A stretch of DNA of 46,901 bases from an uncultured Acidobacteriaceae bacterium (GCA_903828675.1 CAIKND010000028.1:1-46901); one strand, 5' to 3'; counted from the first letter of the stretch, positions 17,547 to 26,606 are shown. The notes: generated by a model from the letters alone, not told the origin. Numbers and translations: made by a program.

Positions 17547-17807
17547 ATGGCCTACGTCATTGCAGAACCCTGTATCGGCACCAAGGACACCGCCTGTGTA
17601 GACGCCTGTCCCGTCGATTGCATCCACCCCAAGAAGGACGAAGACGGCTTTGCCGAGAAGGACCAGTTGTTCATTGACCCGGTCGAGTGCATCGACTGCG
17701 GCGCCTGCGTCCCGGCCTGCCCGGTATCGGCAATCTTCGCGCAGGACGACCTGCCGGAGAAGTGGGCCCACTTTACCGAGAAGAACGCTGCGCACTTCGG
17801 CCGGTAG
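17547..17807 (+). CDS. ferredoxin, [3Fe-4S][4Fe-4S] type
   Basis: This 86-residue electron carrier starts MAYVIAEPCIG. Cysteines fall at 9, 17, 21, 25, 48, 51, 54 and 58. The first motif is C9-x7-C17-x3-C21-P: the cysteine normally at position 12 of a 4Fe motif is missing, replaced in CIGTKDTAC. The second motif is CIDCGACVPACP, complete. This pattern is that of 7Fe ferredoxins, with C9, C17 and C58 expected to hold the 3Fe cluster and C21, C48, C51, C54 the 4Fe cluster. It is a soluble low-potential electron donor; the partner is not indicated by its neighbours. The ATG at 17547 follows GGAGA at good spacing. It appears to be a single-gene unit. Confidence 0.9.
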   Translation: MAYVIAEPCIGTKDTACVDACPVDCIHPKKDEDGFAEKDQLFIDPVECIDCGACVPACPVSAIFAQDDLPEKWAHFTEKNAAHFGR

Positions 17808-17848
17808 GCTGTTCCGCGCCACCACCAACAATTGAGCGTTGTCCAAAA

Positions 17849-17874
17849 GCGCATCCTGCCCCGGCGGGGTGCGC
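17849..17874. terminator. bidirectional hairpin between ferredoxin and AbrB-type gene
   Basis: GCGCATCC (17849-17856) pairs with GGGTGCGC (17867-17874), with one G-T pair, around a ten-base loop. Read on the minus strand the stem is followed by TTTTGG, so it could end the AbrB-type transcript as well as the ferredoxin one. Confidence 0.5.
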
Positions 17875-18058
17875 ATTCATGTCTCTGCATGTCCAAGTGA
17901 ACGCCAAAGCAACTGATGTTGGTCCGCCTGTGGTTGCGGCGGCATCCCGGCGCGTTATCACTGACGTACACGCAGAACCTCCGGTTCGGCTTGGCGTAAG
18001 AGCTATCGCCAAACTCGGCTCCGGATAATGGCACTGAATGAACTTCAGAGACTGGACG

Positions 18059-18271
18059 CTAGTTGACGGTCTCGGTGGCTGCGGCGAGATCATCCTGCGG
18101 CTGCACTCCGTCGTTCAAATGGATGGGCGAAGCGACCCTGGGGCAAAGCGCAAACCGGCCCTTCCCGATTTCGACAAAATCGACATTATCGCCGGTCTTG
18201 AGACCAAGCTGCTTTCTTACGTTGGAGGGGAGGGTGATGCGGCCGTTGAAGGTGACCATAGCGGTGGGCAT
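18059..18271 (-). CDS. AbrB/MazE/SpoVT-type swapped-hairpin DNA-binding protein
   Basis: This 70-residue protein has the AbrB-like swapped-hairpin core: MVTFNGRITLPSNVRKQLGL followed by KTGDNVDFVEIGKGRFAL, covering residues 5-42. Such proteins dimerise and bind DNA as antitoxins or transition regulators. No toxin gene (VapC, MazF) lies on either side, so it is either an orphan regulator or the remnant of a toxin-antitoxin pair. The ATG at 18271 is preceded by AGAGGA at suitable distance. TACAAT at 18295-18290 on the minus strand is a plausible -10. It diverges from recO. Confidence 0.75.
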   Translation of the reverse strand: MPTAMVTFNGRITLPSNVRKQLGLKTGDNVDFVEIGKGRFALCPRVASPIHLNDGVQPQDDLAAATETVN

Positions 18272-18338
18272 TTGGATCCTCTGTCTTCAATTGTAGTCTC
18301 GGACAAGCAGATGGGCACAGTGCGAAGATAGTAAACAG

Positions 18339-19097
18339 ATGAGCGTGCTCACCTCAGAAGCCGTGGTTTTGCGCACCTGGCCGGTGCATGAGGCCGACCT
18401 GATCGTGAGCTTTTTCACGCGCGATTACGGCCGGATTCGCGGCGTCGCCAAGTCGGCGCTGAAGAGCCGCAAGCGCTTTGGCGGGGCTCTGGAGCCGATG
18501 ACCTTGGCGCGGGCCTGGTTTGCCGAACGGCCTGGGCAGGAGCTGGTGCGGCTGGATCAGCTTGAGATTCTGCGCTCGCCGCTGGCCGCCCCGGTGGATC
18601 ATGCGCGCATGGCGGTGCTCAGCTTTTTTGCCGAGGTGCTGGACGAGGCGCTGCCCGATCACGATCCGCAAGAAACGGTCTTCCGCCTTTTGGTAGCGGT
18701 GTTGGAGCAGACTACGGTCGCCCAGTCCGATATCGTCCAGCCCTGGATGGCGCTGACCTATTTCCAATTGTGGATGACTCGGCTTATGGGCCTGTTGCCG
18801 GACATCGCCCATTGCACGGCCTGCGGCGCTCTGCTCGCGGCCGGAGAGGCAACCTTCAACTCGCTCGGTGACGGGTTGTTCTGTCCCCTGCATCGCAACG
18901 GGAGCGCGAGCCCGCTGTCGGCCGATTCCTGGCTAATGGCGCAGCGGATGCTGAGGGCGCCGGCGTCAGCCTTTGCCGCCGAACCGTGGCCGCGACGGCG
19001 AGGGATGGATTTGCGGCGATTCACCCTGCAATCCCTGGAGCGGCATTTGGAGCGCAAACTGCGCACCGCCGAGGCGCTGGGGCGGATAGGCGGCTGA
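18339..19097 (+). CDS. recO: DNA repair protein RecO
   Basis: This 252-residue protein has the RecO layout. The N-terminal OB fold (about 1-80) begins with SEAVVLRTWPVHEADLIVSF and includes the R-I-R-G-V-A-K segment. The helical C-terminal part carries a zinc site with C159, C162, C182 and H185 (CTAC and CPLH). RecO anneals SSB-coated single strands and, with RecR, loads RecA at gaps. The length is typical. The last zinc ligand is His rather than the Cys of some homologues. It lies between the AbrB-type gene and glyQ; recO next to glyQ-glyS is a recurrent arrangement in several phyla. Confidence 0.9.
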   Translation: MSVLTSEAVVLRTWPVHEADLIVSFFTRDYGRIRGVAKSALKSRKRFGGALEPMTLARAWFAERPGQELVRLDQLEILRSPLAAPVDHARMAVLSFFAEVLDEALPDHDPQETVFRLLVAVLEQTTVAQSDIVQPWMALTYFQLWMTRLMGLLPDIAHCTACGALLAAGEATFNSLGDGLFCPLHRNGSASPLSADSWLMAQRMLRAPASAFAAEPWPRRRGMDLRRFTLQSLERHLERKLRTAEALGRIGG

Positions 19098-19111
19098 CGA
19101 AGACTGGAGGC

Positions 19112-19120
19112 TGGTAAAAT
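19112..19120 (+). promoter_or_regulatory. putative extended -10 element of glyQ
   Basis: TGGTAAAAT combines an extended -10 TGn with TAAAAT. It lies 30 bases before the glyQ GTG. The dyads CTGACG/CGTCAG (19094-19099 and 19123-19128) and GACTGGA/TCCAGTC (19102-19108 and 19129-19135) overlap it and could be regulatory. Confidence 0.35.
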
Positions 19121-19150
19121 TGCGTCAGTCCAGTCGAGAGAGAGTTTCCC

Positions 19151-20122
19151 GTGCCCTTATCCACTGCATCAACGGCTACCGATGTATCTCCTGCGAAACC
19201 AGCAGCATTGACGTTTCAGGAATTGCTGTTCCGCCTGCAAAGCTTTTGGGCGGCACGCGGCTGCGTGTTGCAGCAGCCCTTTGACGTGGAAGTGGGCGCT
19301 GGAACGATGGCGCCGGAGACCTTCCTGCGCGTACAAGGGCCCAAGCCTTACAGAGTTGGCTATGCCCAGCCTTCGCGGCGCCCGGCTGACGGCCGCTACG
19401 GCGAAAACCCCAACCGGCTCTTCCGGCACACCCAGTTTCAGTTGATCCTGAAACCGCCGCCGGTGAATGTGCAGGAGCTTTATCTGCAGTCTCTGGAAGC
19501 GATCGGCATCGACCTGAGCAAACACGACCTCAAGTTTGAAGAGGACAACTGGGAAGGCCCCACCGTGGGCGCCTGGGGCGTGGGCTGGCAGGTGATGATG
19601 GACGGCATGGAGATTACCCAGTTCACCTACTTTCAGCAGTGCGGCGGGCTGGACCTGGACCCAATCTGCGCTGAGCTGACGTATGGACTGGAGCGGCTGG
19701 CGGCTTTCATGCAGGACGTGGACTCCGTGTATGACGTGGTGTGGGCGCGCGATCCGGAGACGGGCGCGGTGGTCACCTACGGCGATGTGAGGCTGACCGA
19801 GGAACTGCAGTACTCCGTTTATAACTTTGAAGACGCGGATGTGGACCGGCTGTGGGCGCACTTCAACAGCTATGAGGCCGAGGCACAGGCGTTGCTGACC
19901 AAGGCGAATGCCCTGCTGGCGGACGAAAAGGCAAGCGCTGCGGAGAAGCATCGCTTCCCGCTGATGTCGACGTATGAACTGGCGCTGAAGTGCTCGAACC
20001 TTTTTAATCTTCTTGACGCGCGTGGAGCCATCAGCGTGACCGAACGAGTGGGCATGATTGGGCGGATTCGCACATTGGCGGTGGGCGTGGCCAAGGTGTA
20101 CGCGGCGCAGCAAACGGTGTAG
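19151..20122 (+). CDS. glyQ: glycyl-tRNA synthetase alpha subunit
   Basis: This 323-residue protein is the catalytic class II subunit of the tetrameric (alpha2beta2) bacterial glycyl-tRNA synthetase. It contains the near-invariant [20 protein letters not shown], then [19 protein letters not shown] and a further block, [18 protein letters not shown], typical of GlyQ. It activates glycine and, with GlyS, charges tRNA-Gly. The start is GTG at 19151 after GAGAGAG; the N-terminal 20 residues are an Ala/Thr/Pro-rich tail not found in E. coli GlyQ. glyS follows after a 135-base spacer that holds a heptamer inverted repeat, so the two are probably co-transcribed. Confidence 0.95.
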   Translation: MPLSTASTATDVSPAKPAALTFQELLFRLQSFWAARGCVLQQPFDVEVGAGTMAPETFLRVQGPKPYRVGYAQPSRRPADGRYGENPNRLFRHTQFQLILKPPPVNVQELYLQSLEAIGIDLSKHDLKFEEDNWEGPTVGAWGVGWQVMMDGMEITQFTYFQQCGGLDLDPICAELTYGLERLAAFMQDVDSVYDVVWARDPETGAVVTYGDVRLTEELQYSVYNFEDADVDRLWAHFNSYEAEAQALLTKANALLADEKASAAEKHRFPLMSTYELALKCSNLFNLLDARGAISVTERVGMIGRIRTLAVGVAKVYAAQQTV

Positions 20123-20225
20123 CTCTCAGCCGTCAGCTCTCAGCTTTCAGCATGGCTGCAACTGAGATAGTTTTTGAGCGCAGGAACAACGAGATCTGAA
20201 AGCTGAAGGCTGAGAGCTGAAAGCT
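20121..20225. repeat. heptamer-based inverted repeat between glyQ and glyS
   Basis: The left arm, 20121-20150, is four copies of a seven-base unit AGCYNTC (AGCTCTC, AGCCGTC, AGCTCTC, AGCTTTC). The right arm, 20196-20225, is the same kind of array in reverse orientation. The arms match at 25 of 30 positions, so the transcript can form a long hairpin with a 45-base loop. It starts at the last bases of glyQ and stops about 30 bases before the glyS start. Confidence 0.85.
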
Positions 20226-20257
20226 CTCCTCGCAAGCAACAGCAGAAAAGAAACGCA

Positions 20258-22342
20258 ATGGCCGATTTTTTGTTGGAGATTGGGCTGGATGAGATTCCGG
20301 CCCGCATGATTGCTGGGGCGGAGGCCGAACTGGGCCGCCGCGTCCATGACCTGCTGACGCGGGAACGGCTGCTTGGCGCCGGAGCCAAGGTGACCACCTA
20401 CTCGACGCCGCGACGGCTGGCCGTTGTGGTGGAAGATGTGCTTGCTGGCCAGGCGGATACCGAAGAGAAGCTGACCGGTCCGTCCTGGAAGGTGGCGTTC
20501 AAGGACGGCGTACCAACGGCGGCGGCAGAGGCCTTTGCGAAGAAGGCCGGCGTGGCGGTTGCAGCCCTGGAAAAGGTGACGAACGCCAAGGGCGAGTACG
20601 TGGGCGCAACGGTCAAGCGTCAGGGACGCGCAGCAGCGGAGTTGCTGGCTGGCGAGCTGCCCAAGGAAGTTCTGGGCCTGTACTGGGCCAAGAATATGTA
20701 CTGGCGCGCGGGCAAGCCGGAGCGGTTTGTGCGGCCGGTGCGCTGGATCGTCGCGCTGCTGGATGCTGCGGTTGTGAACCTGGAGATCGCCGGAATAGCG
20801 GCGGGCAACTTGAGCCGCGGCCATCGCATACTGCACGGCGACCACGCCGTGGATCTTGCTTCACCCAAAAGCTATGTCGAAACGTTGCGCGCGGCCAAAG
20901 TCGTGGTCGATGTAGCCGAGCGCCGGCAGACGATCCGCAAAGCCCTGGACAAGGTAACGCGCACCGTTGCCGGAGCGCGCTGGCGTGAAGACGAGCCGCT
21001 GATCGAGACCGTGGTGCACCTGACCGAATGGCCCACCGTCATCCTCGGCAACTTTGAGCAGGAGTATCTTGCGCTGCCGGAGGAAGTCCTGGTTACGGTG
21101 ATGCGCGACCACCAGAAGTATTTTGCGGCGGAAGGCCCGGACGGCAAGCTGCTGCCTCACTTCCTCACGGTGCTCAACATTCAGGTCGACGAAGAGGGTG
21201 AAGCCACCATCCGCCACGGAAACCAAAAGGTCCTTCGCGCGCGGTTCAAGGATGCGCGCTTCTTCTGGGACTTCGATCAGAAGGTATCCTTGGCTGACCG
21301 CGTCGAGAACCTGAAGAACGTGACTTTCCAGAAGGAACTTGGCAGCTACGCCTGGAAGACCGAGCAGAATCTGCGAATTGCGCAGGTGTTGGACTTAGCA
21401 GTCAAAGCAGCCGGAGTCGCCTTCGACGAGGCGGCGCTCCTGAAAGCCACCGAGTTGGCCAAGACCGACCTGACCACCGAGCTTGTGAAAGAGTTCACGG
21501 AGCTTCAGGGCATTATCGGCGGGCTTTACGCAGAGTCCCAGGGTCTTGGCGAATCCGTCGGCAAGGCAATCTACTCGCAATACGCCCCCGCTTCGACTGA
21601 CGACGCAATTCCCGCGACCGTGGAAGGCCAGTTGCTCGGCCTTGCCGACCGTATCCAGACCATTACCGCGATGTTCGGCATTGGCTCCGCACCAACCGGG
21701 TCAAAGGACCCGTTTGCGCTGCGGCGGGCTGCCAATGCGATTGTCAAGATTCTGGCGGAGTCTGAATTGCCGCTTACGTTGAGCGACGTGCTCGACGCCT
21801 CTGGGACGGAGCAGGCCAACAAGGAGCATGTAGCGGCCTTCCTGCGCGAACGGCTTAGCTTCTATCTCAAGGATGTGCGCGGATTTGCTTACGACGTGGT
21901 GAATGCGGTGCTGGCTGCGGGCGCGGACGATGTGCGCGACGCGATTGCACGCGCCGAGGCGTTGACCGCGGTGCGCGGGTCAGAGGATTTTGCCGCGATT
22001 TCCGCGGCCTTCAAGCGCATCAAGAACATCCTGCGCCAAGCCGAGGAGAAGAAATTCGCTGTTGGCTCGCCTAAGGATGCGACTCTCTCCGCCGAAGCGC
22101 AGCAATTAAACGATGCTGCCGAGGCTCTCGCGCCGGAAGTTGCAAAGCTCCGTCAGCAACGGGCTTACGGTGAAGCGTTGGCTTTGATCGCTGCACTGCG
22201 TCCAGCTGTTGATGCTTTTTTTGACAAGGTGATGGTGCTCGATCCCGATGCCACGGTGCGCGGGGCGCATCTGGGGCTGATCGATGGGGTGCTGCGCGGG
22301 TTCTCGGGGATTGCGGACTTCAGCGAGATTGTGGCGGGGTAG
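20258..22342 (+). CDS. glyS: glycyl-tRNA synthetase beta subunit
   Basis: This 694-residue protein is the tRNA-binding partner of GlyQ. It starts MADFLLEIGLDEIPARMI, the typical GlyS opening, contains MRDHQKYFAAEGPDGKLLP and KDARFFWDFDQKVSLADR, and shows the HD-like central part with GSAPTGSKDPFALRRAANAI. A C-terminal anticodon-binding domain of the DALR type follows. The length is normal. The ATG at 20258 lies just after the hairpin-forming spacer; GCAAGCAACAGCAGAAAAG before it has no strong ribosome site. Translation may therefore depend on the RNA fold or on an upstream ribosome. Confidence 0.95.
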   Translation: MADFLLEIGLDEIPARMIAGAEAELGRRVHDLLTRERLLGAGAKVTTYSTPRRLAVVVEDVLAGQADTEEKLTGPSWKVAFKDGVPTAAAEAFAKKAGVAVAALEKVTNAKGEYVGATVKRQGRAAAELLAGELPKEVLGLYWAKNMYWRAGKPERFVRPVRWIVALLDAAVVNLEIAGIAAGNLSRGHRILHGDHAVDLASPKSYVETLRAAKVVVDVAERRQTIRKALDKVTRTVAGARWREDEPLIETVVHLTEWPTVILGNFEQEYLALPEEVLVTVMRDHQKYFAAEGPDGKLLPHFLTVLNIQVDEEGEATIRHGNQKVLRARFKDARFFWDFDQKVSLADRVENLKNVTFQKELGSYAWKTEQNLRIAQVLDLAVKAAGVAFDEAALLKATELAKTDLTTELVKEFTELQGIIGGLYAESQGLGESVGKAIYSQYAPASTDDAIPATVEGQLLGLADRIQTITAMFGIGSAPTGSKDPFALRRAANAIVKILAESELPLTLSDVLDASGTEQANKEHVAAFLRERLSFYLKDVRGFAYDVVNAVLAAGADDVRDAIARAEALTAVRGSEDFAAISAAFKRIKNILRQAEEKKFAVGSPKDATLSAEAQQLNDAAEALAPEVAKLRQQRAYGEALALIAALRPAVDAFFDKVMVLDPDATVRGAHLGLIDGVLRGFSGIADFSEIVAG

Positions 22343-22387
22343 GGCGAGAGCCGGTTTTTTGGACGGCCAAATTCTTGCTATCCCACC

Positions 22388-22412
22388 CTTTCCGCGATGA
22401 GGCTGCGGAAAG
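22388..22412. repeat. REP-like palindrome downstream of glyS
   Basis: CTTTCCGC (22388-22395) pairs with GCGGAAAG (22405-22412). The flanking CCCACC and ATGGGG extend the dyad imperfectly. Without a T-run it is not a classical terminator. It resembles the short GC-rich palindromes scattered in acidobacterial intergenic DNA, by recollection only. Confidence 0.45.
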
Positions 22413-22559
22413 AATGGGGCGCGGAGCCTTCTTGCGATAGCGTGAGGGCGGGATTGTAAATTGCGGGCCGCGGGGGTTCCTAAGGCCGGACTTGGGACCA
22501 CGGGTAGTTCGTGCTTGCCCAGAGTCTCTGCCCTGCATCTTGCGCTCTTGCCGCGCGTC

Positions 22560-22565
22560 TACAAT
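22560..22565 (+). promoter_or_regulatory. putative -10 element of the 204-residue gene
   Basis: TACAAT lies nine bases before the ATG at 22575, so transcription would begin about three bases before the start codon. No Shine-Dalgarno sequence is present. A near-leaderless message is the simplest reading. Confidence 0.35.
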
Positions 22566-22574
22566 CAATGACAG

Positions 22575-23189
22575 ATGTCCGACACTCTTTATTTGAGTTT
22601 GTGGTACCCGAACCTGCGACTGGCCGCGCTTGCTGAAAAGCTGACGGCAGTGCTGGACGCTTTTGCTGCGCACGGCGGCGAGCCCAAAATCTATTCCGCC
22701 ACGGTGTGGCCGATCAATTGGACCGAGACGCCCATTTTCCAGCGGGTGTATGGCCGGGGTGAACGCGGCGGCGCAGAGCCGAGGCTGGTGGTCGAAGAGG
22801 CGCTTGAGTCGCTGCACGACGACTACGCCTACGAGTTCCAGATTGGCTGGAGCCTCTGGGAGTTGGAGACCGGGGACAGCCTGGATGCGCGTTGGGTGCG
22901 GGAGCCGCATCTGGTGCGGGTTACGGGCTTTGGCCCGCTCTTCGACGAGGGAGCATACGACGCCGACGGACACATCCGCATCGACTTCGGTTCAGACACG
23001 CCGTTCCTTGAGGAAGACCTGGAGTTGGACTCCGAGGGAGCGGGCCACGTGGCAGAGAATGTGGTCCAGCTAGTGGCTTTGACCGGAGCCGTCGAGAAGG
23101 CTTCAGGGGCCACGGCGCGCCTGCTGTGGAGCGAACTGGGCGAGAGTCTTGCCCAACGGCTGGCGGCCCGGCTGGGCATGGGGAACTAG
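22575..23189 (+). CDS. hypothetical protein ahead of lptC-lptA fusion
   Basis: I do not recognise this 204-residue protein. It has no signal peptide or membrane helix. It is acidic and rich in Trp, Tyr, Leu and Glu, and contains TVWPINWTETPIFQRVY, EFQIGWSLWELETGD and a run of Asp/Glu (FLEEDLELDSEGA). The C-terminal 50 residues look helical. Only three bases separate its stop from the GTG of the next gene, so it is probably co-transcribed with the lipopolysaccharide-transport genes, though that alone does not define a function. No ribosome site precedes its ATG. Confidence 0.65.
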   Translation: MSDTLYLSLWYPNLRLAALAEKLTAVLDAFAAHGGEPKIYSATVWPINWTETPIFQRVYGRGERGGAEPRLVVEEALESLHDDYAYEFQIGWSLWELETGDSLDARWVREPHLVRVTGFGPLFDEGAYDADGHIRIDFGSDTPFLEEDLELDSEGAGHVAENVVQLVALTGAVEKASGATARLLWSELGESLAQRLAARLGMGN

Positions 23190-23192
23190 AGC

Positions 23193-25667
23193 GTGCGATT
23201 CACCATTGAACGGTTGCGAACGCTGGTACTGGCGGCAGGGGTTCTGCTGGTGGTGGCGCTGGCTGTTTTTCTGGTTGTGGGCAAGTGGAAGAACCCTCTC
23301 AATCTGAAGGAGTTGCCCAAGCGGTTGGGTATCGACATCCAGCAGGAAGCCAACGATGTTACCTTTTCCCACGCGCTGGGCGCGCACTCGCAGTTCAAGA
23401 TTCATGCCTCGAAAGTGGTCCAGCTCAAGCAGGGATACGCGCTGCTGCACGACGTGAAGATCGAGCTGTACGGGGAAGACGGCAGCCGCGTGGACCGCAT
23501 TGAAGGCAAAGAGTTTGAGTACGACCAGAAGGGTGGCACGGCCACGGCGAAAGGACCGGTGGAGATCACGCTGATGCGACCGGGCGTGGCTCCGGCGATT
23601 GCGCCCAAGGCGACGCCGGGCCAGGTGGTCAGCGGCAAATCCATCGCCAAGCCGCTGGCCGCAGTTGCCGAGACGGCTGCTTCCGGTCAGATTCATGTGA
23701 AGACCAGCGGGCTGTCGTTTGACCAAAAGAGTGGGGTGGCAACAACCAGCGAGCGCGTGGATTTCTCAATGGCCCAGGGGAATGGCAGTTCTATAGGCGC
23801 AACCTATGATTCGCAAAATGGCCTTCTGGTGCTGGATCGATCGGTCGAATTGAACACGCGACGCGGCGATGAGGCGGTTGCAATCCATGCCCAGCACGCG
23901 GAGTTCGAGCGCGAGGCGCAAGTGTGCCGTATGCATGCGGCCACCGCCGACTTTCGCACCGGGCAGGCGACAGCGAGCGAAGCGAGGATACTGTTCCGCG
24001 AGGACGGCTCGGCGGTGCGACTGGACGCCACCAGTGGGTTTACGCTGTCCACGACTGCCGGCGGGCGGCTGGCCGCGTCAACGGGTTCGCTGGAATTCGA
24101 TGAACACAACCAGCCCCGCCGCGGTCACCTGGAGGGCGGTGTGAGGATGGACTCTGTAACCGACATCCGCCAGGTGCACGGGAACTCGCCGACCATGGAA
24201 CTTTCGTTCACGCCCAAGGGCGAACTCCGCCATGCGCACCTGGAGCGCGGCGTGGAGATGCACAGCGATGAACAGAACCGGTCAGCCACCAACTGGCAAC
24301 GTTTGAGCCGGACCTGGCGTTCGCCGGTGGTCGATGTGGAGTTCCGCAATGCCGGACCTGGAGAGGTGGAGCCAGCCACCGTACAAGGCACGGGCGGTGT
24401 GGTCATCGGTGGTGAAAGCCAGCGCGGCAAGGCAGCCCCGGTGCCGTCGAAGCTGGCTGCCGATGCAGTGAGCGGTACGTTCGGACCGGGTTCGTCGCTG
24501 ACCGCCCTGACCGGGGTGGGCCATGCCTCCATAGAGCAAACCACCGCAAACGGAGCCAGGCAGACCTCAAGTGGAGACCGGCTAGAGGCTCATTTTTCTG
24601 TCGGTGACGCGACGGCCACGGGTGGCGTTTCTGGAGGGCCGGCTCAGGTGCAGTCAGCGGATCTGGATGGCCATGTTTTGCTGACGCAGGAGCCCCAGGC
24701 AAAGGCTGGCGCCAAGGCAGAGACTCCGATGCGCGCCACTGCGGGTCGAGCAGTTTACGCAGGTGAGGGACAGTGGGTACATCTGACACTGAACCCCCGG
24801 GTCGAGGATGGCGGGTTGCAGCTTACCGCAAACAAGATAGACGTGTCGCAGGAATCGGGAGACGCGTTTGCGCACGGGAACGTCAAGGCTACCTGGATGG
24901 ACTCGGGCAAAGGCGGCAAGCCGGCAAGCGTCAGGGACGTCCAGGAGAGTATGACTCTGGGAGGGCAGGGGCCGGCGCACGTGATTGCAACCGAGGCCCA
25001 ACTACACAGCGCGGCGGGGAGAACCAGCGCCGAAGCGACGTTCCGGGGGCACGCGCGGTTGTGGCAGCAGGCCAACTCGATTTCCGGGCCAGTCATCGTT
25101 CTCGACCGCGAGACCCAATCCCTGACGGCGCGCAGTTCGGACGCATTGGAGCCGGTGCGCGTGGTGCTGGTGAGCGCTCCGGGGCCGCAAACAGGCCGGG
25201 GGATAACTGGTAAAGCGGCCTGGCCGTCTGTGATTCGAGTGCGGGGAGGCGACCTGAAGTATACCGATGCTGACCGCAAGGCGGTGATGCTGGGTGGCGC
25301 ACTGGGAACGGTGGTCGCCGAGACGAGTTCCGCAACCTCCACTTCAAACGAGGTTGAGTTGACGCTTCAGCCGACCAGCAGTCATGCCACCAAGGAGTCC
25401 GGACAGGGGCAGGTGGATCACATGACAGCCCGGGGGCACGTGGTGGTTAGTTCCCAGGGACGGCGCGGAACCGGCGAGCAGTTAGCCTATTCGAGTGGGA
25501 GCGGGGAGTATGTGCTGACAGGAACCGCGGTCGCGCCACCTCGGATGAACGACCCGGCGCGAGGAACCGTGACCGGGGAGGCTTTGATTTTCCATAGCCG
25601 CGATGATAGCGTCAGTATCGAAGGCGGCGGACACGATACGACAACGGATACAACCGCGCCAAGGTGA
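23193..25667 (+). CDS. LptC/LptA-like periplasmic lipopolysaccharide transport protein (fusion)
   Basis: This 824-residue protein starts with an inner-membrane anchor (about residues 10-32) and an LptC-like beta region (35-130, including FKIHASKVVQLKQG and GKEFEYDQKGG). Several further beta-jellyroll segments of the OstA/LptA type follow. The last, near 730-815, reads RGHVVVSSQGRRGTGEQL, then a G-x-Y-x-LTG strand and GTVTGEALIFHSRDDSVSIEG, which is classic LptA. LptC and LptA relay lipopolysaccharide from the LptBFG extractor across the periplasm. LptC plus LptA normally total about 375 residues, so this is a large fusion or expansion. The start is GTG at 23193. lptB follows 25 bases later. 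Confidence 0.75.
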   Translation: MRFTIERLRTLVLAAGVLLVVALAVFLVVGKWKNPLNLKELPKRLGIDIQQEANDVTFSHALGAHSQFKIHASKVVQLKQGYALLHDVKIELYGEDGSRVDRIEGKEFEYDQKGGTATAKGPVEITLMRPGVAPAIAPKATPGQVVSGKSIAKPLAAVAETAASGQIHVKTSGLSFDQKSGVATTSERVDFSMAQGNGSSIGATYDSQNGLLVLDRSVELNTRRGDEAVAIHAQHAEFEREAQVCRMHAATADFRTGQATASEARILFREDGSAVRLDATSGFTLSTTAGGRLAASTGSLEFDEHNQPRRGHLEGGVRMDSVTDIRQVHGNSPTMELSFTPKGELRHAHLERGVEMHSDEQNRSATNWQRLSRTWRSPVVDVEFRNAGPGEVEPATVQGTGGVVIGGESQRGKAAPVPSKLAADAVSGTFGPGSSLTALTGVGHASIEQTTANGARQTSSGDRLEAHFSVGDATATGGVSGGPAQVQSADLDGHVLLTQEPQAKAGAKAETPMRATAGRAVYAGEGQWVHLTLNPRVEDGGLQLTANKIDVSQESGDAFAHGNVKATWMDSGKGGKPASVRDVQESMTLGGQGPAHVIATEAQLHSAAGRTSAEATFRGHARLWQQANSISGPVIVLDRETQSLTARSSDALEPVRVVLVSAPGPQTGRGITGKAAWPSVIRVRGGDLKYTDADRKAVMLGGALGTVVAETSSATSTSNEVELTLQPTSSHATKESGQGQVDHMTARGHVVVSSQGRRGTGEQLAYSSGSGEYVLTGTAVAPPRMNDPARGTVTGEALIFHSRDDSVSIEGGGHDTTTDTTAPR

Positions 25668-25692
25668 AGGCGGAAGCGAGCTTCAGAGATAA

Positions 25693-26421
25693 ATGGAAAC
25701 ACTGATAGCCGAAGGAATCGGCAAGACGTACAAGGGACGACAGGTTGTGCGCGGAGTCGACCTGAAGATCTCACGCGGCGAGGTGGTTGGACTTCTGGGG
25801 CCGAACGGCGCCGGCAAGACAACCAGCTTCTATATTATAGTGGGGCTGGTCGCACCGGAAACCGGGCGTGTTCTGGTGGACGACACCGACATTACCCGAC
25901 TGCCTATGTATCTGCGCGCACGCCACTTCGGTATCAGTTACCTGCCACAAGAGCCTTCAGTCTTCAGGAAGCTGACGGTCGAGGAGAACATTCTTGCTGT
26001 GCTGGAGGCGCAACCTCTGGGCAATCGGGAACGGCGGAGCAGGGCCGAACGGCTGATCAGCCAATTGAACCTGGGGCACATCCGCACGACGCGTGGCTAC
26101 GCGCTTTCCGGGGGCGAAAGGCGCAGGGTTGAGATTGCACGGGCTCTGTGTATCCAGCCCAACTTTATCCTGCTGGACGAGCCGTTCAGCGGCATCGATC
26201 CAATTGCGGTGCTGGAGTTGCAGAAGATCATCTTTGACCTGAAGGCCGGCGGCATCGGCGTTCTGATCACCGATCACAACGTGCGCGAGACGCTGAGCGT
26301 GACCGATCGCGCTTACATTATTGCGGAGGGACGAATTTTCCGTGCCGGAACTCCGCAGGAGCTTGGGAACGACGTAGAAGTGCGGCGCGTCTATTTGGGC
26401 GAGGGTTTTTCGCTGGGATGA
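25693..26421 (+). CDS. lptB: lipopolysaccharide export ABC transporter ATPase LptB
   Basis: This 242-residue ATPase powers extraction of lipopolysaccharide from the inner membrane with LptFG, which are not in the window. Walker A GPNGAGKT is at 36-43, the signature LSGGE at 138-142 and Walker B ILLDEP at 159-164, followed by FSGIDP. The Q-loop is in [12 protein letters not shown] and the switch His in [11 protein letters not shown], both typical of LptB. The length is normal. It sits between the LptC/LptA-like gene and rpoN, the order found in many Gram-negative bacteria, which supports the assignment. Confidence 0.95.
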   Translation: METLIAEGIGKTYKGRQVVRGVDLKISRGEVVGLLGPNGAGKTTSFYIIVGLVAPETGRVLVDDTDITRLPMYLRARHFGISYLPQEPSVFRKLTVEENILAVLEAQPLGNRERRSRAERLISQLNLGHIRTTRGYALSGGERRRVEIARALCIQPNFILLDEPFSGIDPIAVLELQKIIFDLKAGGIGVLITDHNVRETLSVTDRAYIIAEGRIFRAGTPQELGNDVEVRRVYLGEGFSLG

Positions 26422-26606
26422 CGATTGAGCCGCAGGTTGGAGGAAGAGGGATTGCTCGCTTAAGGCTGTCAATCCCGCAAACGGGCGAGGGAATGTAGTC
26501 GATTCCAGACGGAGATCACCAAATCGGTCATGGCCCAAACCGGAACGGCTGTCTGGAAACGAGGCGGATTTCCGTTTAAGCTTTTTCTCACACGGTTACA
26601 CTCACA

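Noticed and set aside
19169..20113. Open frame of 314 codons opposite glyQ
   Set aside because: Antisense to a well-conserved synthetase and without recognisable motifs.
20121..20225. CRISPR array
   Set aside because: Units are only seven bases with no spacers, and no cas genes are present.
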